DNA from: Blastobasis lacticolella
Taxonomy: Eukaryota; Arthropoda; Insecta; Lepidoptera; Blastobasidae
Assembly (NCBI GenBank): GCA_905147135.1
Contig: LR990048.1
Coordinates: 9,780,563-9,844,562, forward strand
Direction: 5' to 3'
Length of the DNA stretch: 64,000 bases
Part shown: piece by piece, positions 11,601 to 23,600 of the stretch
Numbering within the stretch: position 1 is the stretch's first letter
How the letters are laid out: each line of letters opens with the position of its first letter
Made by a program: the position numbers and the translations under genes
The notes under the pieces: model-generated
What the model saw: only the letters and a program-made list of their open reading frames with translations
What the model was told of the DNA's origin: nothing
The model's database searches: none

Positions 11601-14600
11601 ATCGTTGTAAAATAAATATGTTTTTCACGATTCACGAATAATTTCAAAGGAATATTACGAATGATACCTTGATTCAGAGAAAACCACGAATTCTCTAAAT
11701 ATAAATAGTACTACCTACTTTTACACGATAACACATTGACGGGTAGGTAACATTTCTTCAATACCTAATTATTTCCTCGCTGGGCCTTTGGTCTTGGCAG
11801 GTAGGTACATTAAGGCCTTAGGTACCTAACTACCTACATTGTGTTACTTAGGGCCTAAGGTAAGATGAGTTTTTTATAATTGTATTCATTTACTCTTCAG
11901 CTTTACTAAAAAGAACTTTGAAGGATTACGGTCATAAACTTGACAACAATCTATACAACACAATAAAAGGCGCGGTGTACATATTGGATACTGTTGTCTC
12001 CCATTTTGTAGTCCAACCTGCCGCATCGCTCGATGTAGAACCTCTATTAAATCCGTGTAAGTACATATTATGTTTACGTAAGCGTGAGGTACTGAGTTCG
12101 AATCCTACTGCGGCCATGTACCAATGACTCTTTTCTGAGTTATGTAAATTAGTTGAATACTAACCGATGCTCTTACGGTGAGGGAAAACATCGTGATGAA
12201 ACCTGCACATTCAAGCGACTAAATGTGTAACCATAATCCAATCTGGTCGGTCAGGCACCCCTGGTAGAGCTTGTCTAAGCTGAAATGACGCGCCCCACTA
12301 CTTAATTAGTTGATTTCGATGTGTGAGTGCAAATATTAATAACGACACTTCATCTGTTTGGGAGCGTTTGAGTCTCACCGGCAACTGAATGACCAATTAC
12401 AACGGCATTTGTATATTTATTGCGTCCATATTTTTAATTTGATTGTGTGCGTTAATGCGATAGTGGGGCGCATCATTTCAGCTTAGACGAGCTCTAACAG
12501 GGTCACGTGTTAGATGGCAGTCGCTCCACTGTAAGTACCTGATCTGCCAAATCCTGGATCATGGTCAAGGCAGACCCCGGGTCCTCGTGCGCGAGAGCAC
12601 AACCGGGACATTAATTTTGTTTAATTGTGTTACTCGTACCTATGTACCTATTGTAACACCCATTCCCCTGACCCTAAAGGCCTTGCCACAGACAAAGCTC
12701 GGCGCGAGCGCGGCGTGATAGTTACCCAGGCAACGCGCTAGCATCGCGCTCACGCCGCGCTCGCGCCGCGCTCACGCCACGGCAGCGCCGAGCGCGGCGC
12801 GACGTGAGCGGGGTACCGACGGCGCTATTTTTGGGATTGAAATGTCAGTTCAAATACATTTCAAAAGTAAGTGTCGCTATTTTTCCGCGGTTCCAGTTTT
12901 GGCCACCGGGTCAGATAAGTTTGTGGCACTGTAGTGCACGCGTTTCTATGACAACCAGCACACATAGAGTGGCTGCTCCATTATTCGGGGAATTGAATTT
13001 TTAGGATGGTAATACTCCCACAGGTCGTAATAGCGGGTTAATTACTCGTTTATTTTTACAAACAGTCCAAATCTTTCCTCCTAATTTGACCGGTGCATTA
13101 CGCAGATAATTTATATATAAGGTAGGTAAAAACCTGAAGCTTGAAAAAGTAACGCCCTACCTCTGAAATAAGTCGCCTTTTACGACACCTCTTAGTGTGG
13201 ACGGCGTGTGCTATTTTACTCTGTTGGACACCACACTGCAAATTTTGCTCCCTAGTTAGGCCCCCTAAGGTAGATAGGACGAGTGGGCACAGCTCTCCTA
13301 CATCAGAATCAAAACATTTCAGTCCGACTTACTTGTTGAGTTAGACAAACTTTTAAAGATACCATAACATAGAGAGCTCAAATTCTACAATGCGAAAATT
13401 CGGTGGCTAGAGTCTAACGCTGATATAGATGTTCTGTTCAAGTACTCGCCATAGTGCACAGAAAATTGCGCTCAATTTTATCAAATTACATTGATACCAA
13501 ATTACATTCCATTAAACAATCTTTCGGCCTGCCAGATGGTAAGTAGTAATAGATGGTTCACCTCCCCATCTTCACTTGCCAATTGGCGGCTGCCTTATCC
13601 TTACCACTGCCAAACAAGTATTTCCATAAAATTTACATTTCAATTTCTGGAGAGCCTCGGTGGCCGAGCGGTTAGGGTATTCGACTAGTAAGCGAGAGGT
13701 ACGGGGTTTGAATCCCGTTGTGGCCATGTATCAATGATGCTCTTACGGTGAGGGAAAACATCGTGATGAAACCTGCACATACAGGCGACTGAATGTGTGA
13801 CCATGATCCAATCTGGTCAGGGTCCCTTTGTAGCAGGGTCACGGAGGTCAGATGGCAGTCGCTCCGCTGCCAAAACCTGGATCATGGTCAAGGCGGATCC
13901 CGGGCCTTCGGGAGCAAAAGCACAATCGGGACATTAACGCCAAGGTTATTATGATTTCAATTTCTTTAATGTTTAGTAAAAAATTACGAACAATTGCCCA
14001 AAGCTTGGCCATACAGAATCAAAATCGACTTTTTTCTAACAGATTTATCGCTAGCGGCTGAACCGGGATTTGTCGCTAGAATAATCCCCGCGGGCTTAAA
14101 GGCCTTGCCACATACAAAGCTCGGCGCGAGCGCGGCGCGTTATTTGCTAGGCAACCATCGCGCGGCGCGATAGTTGCTAGGCAACCATCGCGCCGCGCGA
14201 TGGTTGCCTAGCAAATAACGCGCCGCGCGATGGTTGCCTAGCAAATATCGCACCGCGCTCACGCCGCGCTCGCGCCGAGCTTTGTATGTGGCAAGGCCTT
14301 AAGTAACCCACTCTTTACGTATTTGTGTCTTTCACATTTGTCAAAACGCACTTACCAGGTGAAATTATAAAATATTTATGGTAGCATTTTTTAGTAATTT
14401 ATATAGTCTGGCTACCAGTAGACACTGGCAAAGACACAGACATTACAGACAAGACACAAATCACAAATATTCCCTGTTTGCTCACTCTACAATTATTATG
14501 AATCTCGCTATCCCGTTTTTTCGTCTATTGAAATAAGCTGTCAGAAAATAACGCGCGCAATGTTTTGAACGATTCACATGTTGCTGGAGCTCCTGAAGAC

Positions 14601-17600
14601 CTGACGTATATTTTGAAACATCGGTGTAGATTTTATAATTTCCTAATATAATTCAAATCAAACAATTAAAAAGACAGTGTAATTTAGTGCACATTCAAGT
14701 GAAAGTGCAAAACAAAAAAACTGGTCCGCACGGGCGCCCTTGTTATGAAAATTTTAGAAATGCAAATATTGTAATCGAAAAAGTATGAAATAAAATCATA
14801 ATTAATTCTTTTCTCTCTTTTCAATAAACCCACTACGTAATAGAAAATAATTATTGACAATAGGTAGGTAACATATAGGCAAAGCAAAATTGTCATAATG
14901 TCAACTCGAAACAAAATGGAACAATGAGGAGTTTTCCAATAGGTATTTAAGGCATTCCTAACCACTCACTAGATGGCGCCCCGACAATTTTGGTAATTGG
15001 CAATCGCTTGAAATAGGTTCTTAGCAAACAGGATATAAACACTGGGTACGTTGTATTGAATAATATTATATTTCTCAATAGTTTTAAACTATTTTAGAGG
15101 TTGTAATAATAATGGAACATAGTGCCAACTTCTATAAATATTTCTTTTTACTCTTCGTTCAACCTTTAACAGTTATGTTTATATTAATAAACACTTTATT
15201 TTCAAGTTTAGTATTACTTGGCTGCATGAAATCACTGCCACCATCATACAGATTTAAAAAAGATTACCAAAATTGTAGGAGCGCCATCTATTGATGCTTT
15301 TTGAAACAAACTATCAATACCTACTGGAAAACTCCTCATTGGGAGTTTTATTAGATACATGACTGTTTTAATCAATGTCTAAACAAACCTATTGTCAAAC
15401 TGAGTACTTACTTCAACTGTCACAATATAGATAAATAGGTGGAATAATAAGTTAAAGGGAAGTGTTGGAAATAGAAATAATATTCTTAATGTTTTAAACT
15501 ATCGCGGTTATTATTACACATTTTAAGGGTATGGTCAGGGTTTCCTACGCGTACCTTTGTTGACGAGTAGCCCGATATTTCGATATACTTGCATGCATCA
15601 TGGTCACGGGACGACGTCGTCCCGACGACGAATAATATTCTTGTATTTATATATCCTTATAAATTTATTAACCGTAACGCTGATTACGTTGTAATGTCAA
15701 ACTGTTAGCCATCTTCTGTCTCTCTGTGTCACTGTTTGACCAGCCAGTGATAATGATTTACTACGATTACCGCAATTAAAAATATATTTCTTAAGTTTCT
15801 CTGATCCTCGGTTTAATTTCACCAGCACCGAATAGTCTTAGGTACATTGCACTGTGCCTGGATATAGATCTGTGCTACAGTACCTTCGTCAAAAGTGCCG
15901 CACGGTACTTTCAGATACACCTGAACGCAAAAAACGTACTGTCAAACAACAAATATCAAAAAAGCAAAACGATCAAAGCTACTAGGTATAATATTTTGTC
16001 GGGTAATTTTGTAACCTTAAATAAATGTAAATAATAAGTTCTACAAAATACATTAATTCCACTTAAATTCAAATGATTTCCGAAAGATTACATTTCTTTC
16101 AATATTTTCAAAATCTATCTGAATACATGTTACGTACCGGTACAATCTTTGCTATTCATCTTCCAAATCGAACAGCAACTTATCTGCTATAAACTCAGCC
16201 ATACATGCTTGATAAACTCAAAATATTACTTTTTCGTGCCGCTTTTATGTTTTTGTACATTTCGAAAATAAACGTCCCACACAGTAAAATACTGGAAATA
16301 TCACTGTAATATCACATGAAAACCTAAACATAACAACAACAATGTCTGGATGACGTGACAGCTGAAGTATCAGTTTGTTTACAGATAGGAATATTATATT
16401 TGAGTTTGAAAGTAATGCAGTGCTGCCAGCAAAGACTTTGTACATAGTACAGTGTACAAAGGCAATGAGACCACTTCATTGGAGCTAAAACTGCAATGGA
16501 GCTCCAACGTCGTCTCAGTGACGTCTTGGACATGTATACGAATGGTCGTTACTTTATAGATAGTTCAACTCAATTGTGCGCGCGGCGCTATGTGTGCGTG
16601 CGCTTGTAAATATACAGCTTTCATTTATGTGGCAGTGACGCGGCAGTCGTCATCCGAGCAAGACGTGTTCTTATCGCTTTTTCTTACGGGTACAGTCGTT
16701 AACAAAAATGTTTAGTTCTTCACGAAGAAAATGTTTAAGGAGTCAGGTAAATATTTGTTAATTTTGAATTTAGATATAAAAGATATTTATAATAATTCTA
16801 TATACGAAAAAATATATCCTTGTTGACGTTAACGTATTATTGTTTTAGACTCAAGAAACCATTGCTAAGGTATACGAATTTCTGAAAAAAGATACGAGAG
16901 ATATATTGCAACTAGTAAGTGATCCAGTTTGCAGTGCAAGTCCGATTTTAATATCGAAATTAAGTGAACATTTAAACAGCGTACGGAAAAGAACAGCAAT
17001 GGCAGTGGGGGTATCAGAGAGAACAATAACTAATATATTAGCTGAAGGAAAAGAATCTGACTCTAAATTTAAATCTCCGCATAAAGACAGCAAAAAACGT
17101 TCATAGAAGTTAGAATTAGACAACTTTAACGTTGATGTTATACGTTCAACTATACAAAATTACCATTTAGAACATCACGAATTACCTACATTGCTAAAGT
17201 TGAAAAGAATATTTCAAGAGAAACTTAATTATGCTGGAAGTATTTCGACTCTGCGTACAGCTTTGTTAAAGTTGGGATACAAATGGCGAAAAACTGTGGA
17301 TAAAAGACGTGTTATTATAGAGCGGCATGACATCCAAAAACTAAGATATTCTTACCTGAAAAACTTACTCAGATACCGTCAAGAAAATCGGTGTATCGTA
17401 TATACAGATGAGAGCTATATCTTAACTAATCATGTGCAAAACAAAGGATGGGGTAATAAAGATGGACCACCTCTAAAGAGAAACCTGTCGAAAGGACAAA
17501 GAATTATTATTGTGCATGCTGGTTCAGAACAAGGTTTCGTACCTAACGCACTATTGGCATACAAAGCAAATAGTGTTTCCGGTAATTACCACTCTAACAT

Positions 17601-20600
17601 GAATGCAGAAAACTATGAAAAGTGGCTAAAAGAACGTCTAATACCGAATCTTCCACCTAACTCTGTGGTTGTGCTTGATAATGCCTCATATCATAATGTT
17701 CAAAATGACAGAGCTCCAAATTCTAATTCCGAAAAAATTGAAATGCAGAGATGGCTGACTGAAAAGAATATAGCTTTTAATTTAGATATGAAAAAAATTG
17801 AACTGTATGATTTGATTAAAAAAAATAAAGAAAACTATATTTGTTATAAGATTTATGACATACTTCAGCCATCTGACATAAAAGTTCTTCGACTGCCACC
17901 ATATCATCCTGAACTAAACCCCATAGAAAATGTGTAGGGAATTTAAAAAAATTATATTGCTTCGCATAATGTCGACCAAAATGTGACGGGAATAATGAAA
18001 CTAATAAATGGACGTTTAAGTCAAATTGATGAAGGGATGTGGGGTAATACTTGTCGACATGTACAAAAGAAAGAAGAAGAATACTATCGACATTTTGACT
18101 TGGAGGCAGAATTCATAATTAACCTTGGTGACAGCAGCGAATCCAAAAATTCATCATTTGATTTTTCAAGTAGCGATTCTGAATAATATGTTCAATACAT
18201 AAACATTAATTTGGCCGTGTGGTGTCCGGCAGAGTAGAATAGCACCAATCCCTTACACTTGTGGGTGTCGTACAAGGCGACTTATGTTTTCGAGGCAAGA
18301 GATTAAGAGTCTCCGTAGTCGGGAAAATGGGCAGCAGCATTTTCCATTGTTATATTTAAACACTGCGATCTCCAACCCGCCTGCCAAGCGTGGAGATTAT
18401 GGCAATAACCTCCCCTTTCGTGGGAGAGGCCCTAAGTCCTGCAGTGGACTGTTACGGGCTGTGATGATGATAAACATTAAATTACCAAATTATTGTTTTT
18501 TTTAAGAACCCGTATATTATCAAACACAACAAGTTACAAAGACCTTAAAAACCGAGTTATTCCTTTTTGTTTCAAATTTGTTTAAATAACTGTATTTGTA
18601 TTTTGTACCCGACTGTACCCCTTGTCACGCACACAAAGTCACACATAGGGCCGCGCGCACAACTGAATTAAAATATCTGTACAATCTAAGAATACCGGTT
18701 GCGTAGAAAACACATGCACTAATTCCGATAAACAGCAACCAAAAACAAGGATGGAGTATCTTTTTTCCGTAAAGTATAACAAACATCATGTATTACTTGT
18801 AAAACTTATGTTTTTAGCATTACCAATAAGTATTTCAGTGTTTATTGCTTAAATATTAACCGGCCATGATTAGTTGGTATGTTCAATCAAATTCAATGCA
18901 CTCCATCTGCTTGTTTTTTATTTATTACTGTGATATGTTTAGTACCGCATAACCCGGAACGGACTTATACAGGTTGTTTCATAATAGATATATGTATAAA
19001 GCCGTAAACTGGGTGGAGTGCTGAACGTATTAAAACGAAAGGCACAATTATTTTTTTCGTGCGTGGAATAGTGAGCGAGAAAATGACTATATAACTTTTT
19101 CCTTTTACAATGTCGATAATGACATATCGAAAACGAAAAACTCTCTATAAATCAGTTGTAATAGGTCACTCAAGTTCATAGTACTAGGCCATAGACTCCT
19201 TTATCTTACAAGCGATGCACGGAACGGCAACGTCGCTGTGAACCGATTCGCTCATTGTTTACATGTCAATGTGCGGGAAAATTATGAATTTTATGATGAT
19301 AAATTTAAAATAGATTGATAAAACTGCAAGTAAACGCGTTTGCATGGACAATCTACGAAGGTAAATAAAAGTAAATATATTTATAATCGTGCTAAAATTA
19401 GATAAATACGATTTTTGAAAAACAACCCTTGACCAGTTTTGTTGTTAGTTTTTTACTTATTTCATAAATAAAATTCTGTTTTATTTGTAATCTTTCTCTA
19501 ACAGATGCAAAGGCGTTGTTGCATTTAAAAAATGCAAGTAAAATTATGATTAAACCTTAAAAATAGGAAAGAAGCTGTGCCGATGTTTTGCTTTCCAAAA
19601 GATGTGATTCTATTAAACAAATGGACTTCTGCTATTCCCCAAGCATGCTGGAGTTCCACCGAAGGATCTTTTGTATGCAGCAAACATTTTCGCATTGTGA
19701 AAGTTATCACAACTACTTTAAACCGCGGTCTCTGATTATCCACGATGATCTAAGCGTTGAAAAAGTAGGTAGGTACAATAAGTAATGAAGTAGTTAGTTT
19801 TTATATACTTAGGTACTTAAATAAAACTGTTTAAAATATATTATACCTAATATTTAATAAGTTGGGCAATATTTTGGCTGACATAGATTATTTTATTTCA
19901 TAATAGCTTTTGGTCGCGACTGCGCTCGCATAAAATTCGACTATAACGTTCCGGACCCGTTCCCGCGGAAATCACATTAAATATCGAGATAAATTATAGC
20001 ATATTTATTCTGGGCTATATGCTATATAACTGCCAAATTTCATTAAAATCCGTTTATTAGTTTTTGCGTTAAGGAGTAACAAACATCCATTACGTACAAA
20101 ACCAAACATAGATTATATTTCGCATTTATAATATTAGGATAATACAATTGCAAGTAGGTAGATAGGTAAATAGTATAGGAATATCTCCAATTTCATATTA
20201 TCTAACTAATGTATATACTTTATCACTTAAATAACTAGTAACATTAAACGACGACGACCGCAATGATAGTTTTACAGTAGTTTTCAGGTTCACTAAAATT
20301 AAAAAATAACAGCTTATTACACAGCGATGTAAGAGTAGAAGTCAGTGCGTCACCGATGACCGCACTGACTGGCAAAAGCCATCAAAATGGCCAAGTGTTA
20401 CTTGCAACAGCGGTAGTTAAGGTTAGAGATATTTACAATAAATGGCATCTTGCAAGAGCAGTCTTGGACTCTGGTAGTCAGGCCTCTTTCATGACGGAAT
20501 CACTAATGTTATAGTTGTCTCTACAGCCACAAGAATCAAACTTCACTGTTGCAGGTATAAACAATGCAGTCACTTCTATCACCAAAAAATGTGATACGGT

Positions 20601-23600
20601 TATAGGGTATTAGGTAATGCTCACTTGGTCTTTGAAGATTTGTATACAATCTTGACTCAAATTGAAGCTATATTAAATTCGAGACCCCTAACCCCATTAT
20701 CCAACGATCCCCATGACTTGACGCCACTGACTCCAAGACACTTTTTGGTGGGGCGACCTCTAACCGCTTTGCCGACGCCAACGCTTGTCGATGCTAATAG
20801 ATCTCATATTACAAGATTTGAAAGATTGGAACAGATGCGCCAACAGTTTTGGATCAGATGGCAGAAAGAGTATCTCGCAGAACTACAGCAAAGAATAAAG
20901 TGGCGTGTCTACAGGGGACGCCTTGAAGAAGGAACTCTCGTCTTAATCAAAGAAGATGCTATCCGTAAGAAGAGTCGTAAAGACTTACCCTGGAGGTGAT
21001 GGTATCAATAGAGTTGCAGATGTGCGAACAACTAAGGGTGTAATCAGACGCGCCTTCAACAGAATCTGCCCTCTCCCGCAGCAGATCAATGATTCAGAGT
21101 TGGAAGACCAGTCTCCCAATGCCGGCGGGCATGTTGGAAATACATAGGATCACATGACCCGCGACTCGCGCTGTCCGCGGCCGCGGCCCCCGTCCCGCGG
21201 ACCTCCCCACTCGCAAGCAGCACCCAGCCGAGAAAAGATCGCCTTACATTGTTTATTTTTAATTCCAATGCATGTAATTAAATTATCTTTAAAATACAGT
21301 CCATTAATCGATAAAAAGTTGATTTATTAAAGAGTTACAAAACCCACAACACTAGGTCTACTCAGAGCTTTTTGCTGTTGACTTAGTAATACTTTTGTTT
21401 TGCATGGTAATGCATGCTTAGTAATTTCTTTTTACTATATAAGCTTCTTCTTCTTCTTATCGAGTCGATGGACAAAACTCTGACTTACACTTTAACTAAA
21501 TAAACTAAAATATTACAAAGTGATATTATTTAATTTTTGATATAAAGTAGGTATATTTGTTTGTATCTTGACCTTGACCGATTTTCATCTATAGAAAGCT
21601 ACATTATTATTAAGGACTAATCTTGAACGCACACTCATGCAGTGCGCTGCGCAGTGCACTGCACGATGTGGCCAAACTTGTTACCCGTCGAGCAATTTGT
21701 ATGCAAGTACATTGACAGATGGCGGAATGTCCCACTGTGCAGCGCGCCGCGCGGCGCACTGCATGATGGGGCAACACCCGCAATTGAAGCTCGAAATGGC
21801 AGTTCTGTATGAATTTTGTCTACGTTTTTCAATTTGGCCCCATCGTGCAGCGTGCGGTGCGATGTCAGTAGATGTCAACATGAAACGTCACATCTGACTG
21901 TTTCTTTTTACCAACAGTTCGAATCTTTCCTCTTTATGTGACACAGTTCACACACATATATCTGTCTACTTTTTTTAGTACAGATACAACGCGTGTGAAT
22001 GAAATAGGAAACCGACCTTGTCAAAGAAAGTTTGACCGCTGATGAGTAAGCCCCTCCCCTTTTTCTGATTCTTTAACATTATCGAAGTTGTTTCGCTTTC
22101 GTGATCCTGTCGTCATTCTCTTCTCAGTTCATCCCGAATCATAAATAAGGCATGTTAGGTTCTAGAACACTAATTTCTAAAAAGAAATGCTGGTACTCGT
22201 AGAAATCTACATTTTGATTGGCACCTGTCAAACTTAAAAATGTAATAACTCTGAAACTATTGGTGCTAGAATACTAGTTCCTAAACAGAAATGATAGTAC
22301 TCGTCGAGATCTACATTCCGGATGATAGCTGTCAAACTTAATACTGTAATAACTCTGAAACTATCGCTCCTTGAACACTAGTTCCTGAAGAGAAATGATA
22401 GTCGAGATCTACATTCCGGATGACAGCTGTCAATCTTAAAACTGTAATAACTCTGAAACTATTTGCCTTAAAACGCTTGTTCCAGAACAGCAAATACTTA
22501 TAGATATCGACGGGTACTATCATTTCTTTTTAGGATCTAGTTTTCTAAGAGCAATGGTTTCCGAGTAATTTAAGTTATATACACTCTCTTTATACTTACT
22601 ACTGATGTTATACTTTGTAGTTATAGTTTTGAATGAGCCACCATGGTATACACTCAGTTTAAGTAAACATTCGTAAAGGAAAGAAATAACTACGTTTTAA
22701 AACATTTTGTTGTAATATTGTCCCAAAATCATGTCTTCAACCAGTAGAGGAAAAATTTAAGCAGTGCGGTTTATCCTACAACAGAATCAATCAATGTGAA
22801 TAAAAATTCCTAACATGACCGAATCAATCTTCTGAATTTAAAAATTTTGATGTTTTTATTTTGTTATATCCTCAAGATAATTTAATTGAATGTATTATCA
22901 TAGAGCCTGTAACCATCGGACAATCAATACGCTTTTAAAATCGGCCAAGTAGTTTTTGAGCTAGAATAAACATCCATACAAACATTCATATCAATATACA
23001 TACACACAAACCCCTTTCTCCCGCAAGAGTACGACATTGACGACATACGACAGAGACGACATTGTTCCACTTGCTATGGTCCTGACAAATCTCTGTCGAT
23101 TCTTCCACGTTTATCAACTTTACATACATAGATTGCTAACTTCATTACCCTCCCTTAGCTCCATCGTAATCGGGTAAAAAGTATCAGTTATAGTATAGTA
23201 TTCGCGGAAGTTGCATGGTTCTATTTCTTTAGATATTACTGATGTTATACTTCTTAGTTAAAATATGGAATGACTTACCACGGTCTACAGATGGTGAATC
23301 TATGGACACCTGTCAGAAGTAAACATCCAAAGAAAAAATTCGTTTTCAAAGATTTTAAAGTAAAATTATGTCTTCTTCCGAGGATGAAGACATGTTGGCC
23401 GTACTGCAGATGGTTAATATGCAAAAATGTAGACGACCCCGACGTAAATATTGGGTGTACCCTATATGGAATACCGGTGAAAAAAATTGACTTACCAGTT
23501 GATGGTAAACCTGGAAATGTATCCGGACCGTTTTCAGCAGGTTTTCAGGATGTCACCATTATGTTATAATCAAATATTAACCCGAGCCAGATCAAGGTTA

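Larger units (their letters stand above)
16557..18679 (+). mobile_element. Tc1/mariner-superfamily DNA transposon, DD82E spacing (Sailor-like)
   Basis: Imperfect terminal inverted repeats of about 40 bp lie at 16557-16596 and 18641-18679. Their common core is TTGTGCGCGCGGC, then CTATGTGTG. TA dinucleotides flank both ends (16555-16556 and 18680-18681). The element carries one transposase gene with a putative 102-bp intron, plus a nested CAT-tailed retroposon (18210-18469) in its 3' part. Without the nested insert it would be about 1.85 kb. Confidence 0.85.

Noticed and set aside
12660..12830. CpG-rich island as a promoter
   Set aside because: The G+C richness comes from the palindromic MITE family that also occurs at 14100-14299.
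13652..13725. Possible tRNA gene (box A and box B); likewise 62122-62195 and 30040-30110
   Set aside because: They are the heads of SINEs: the tRNA body is followed by the family's own sequence and, at 13649, by target duplications.
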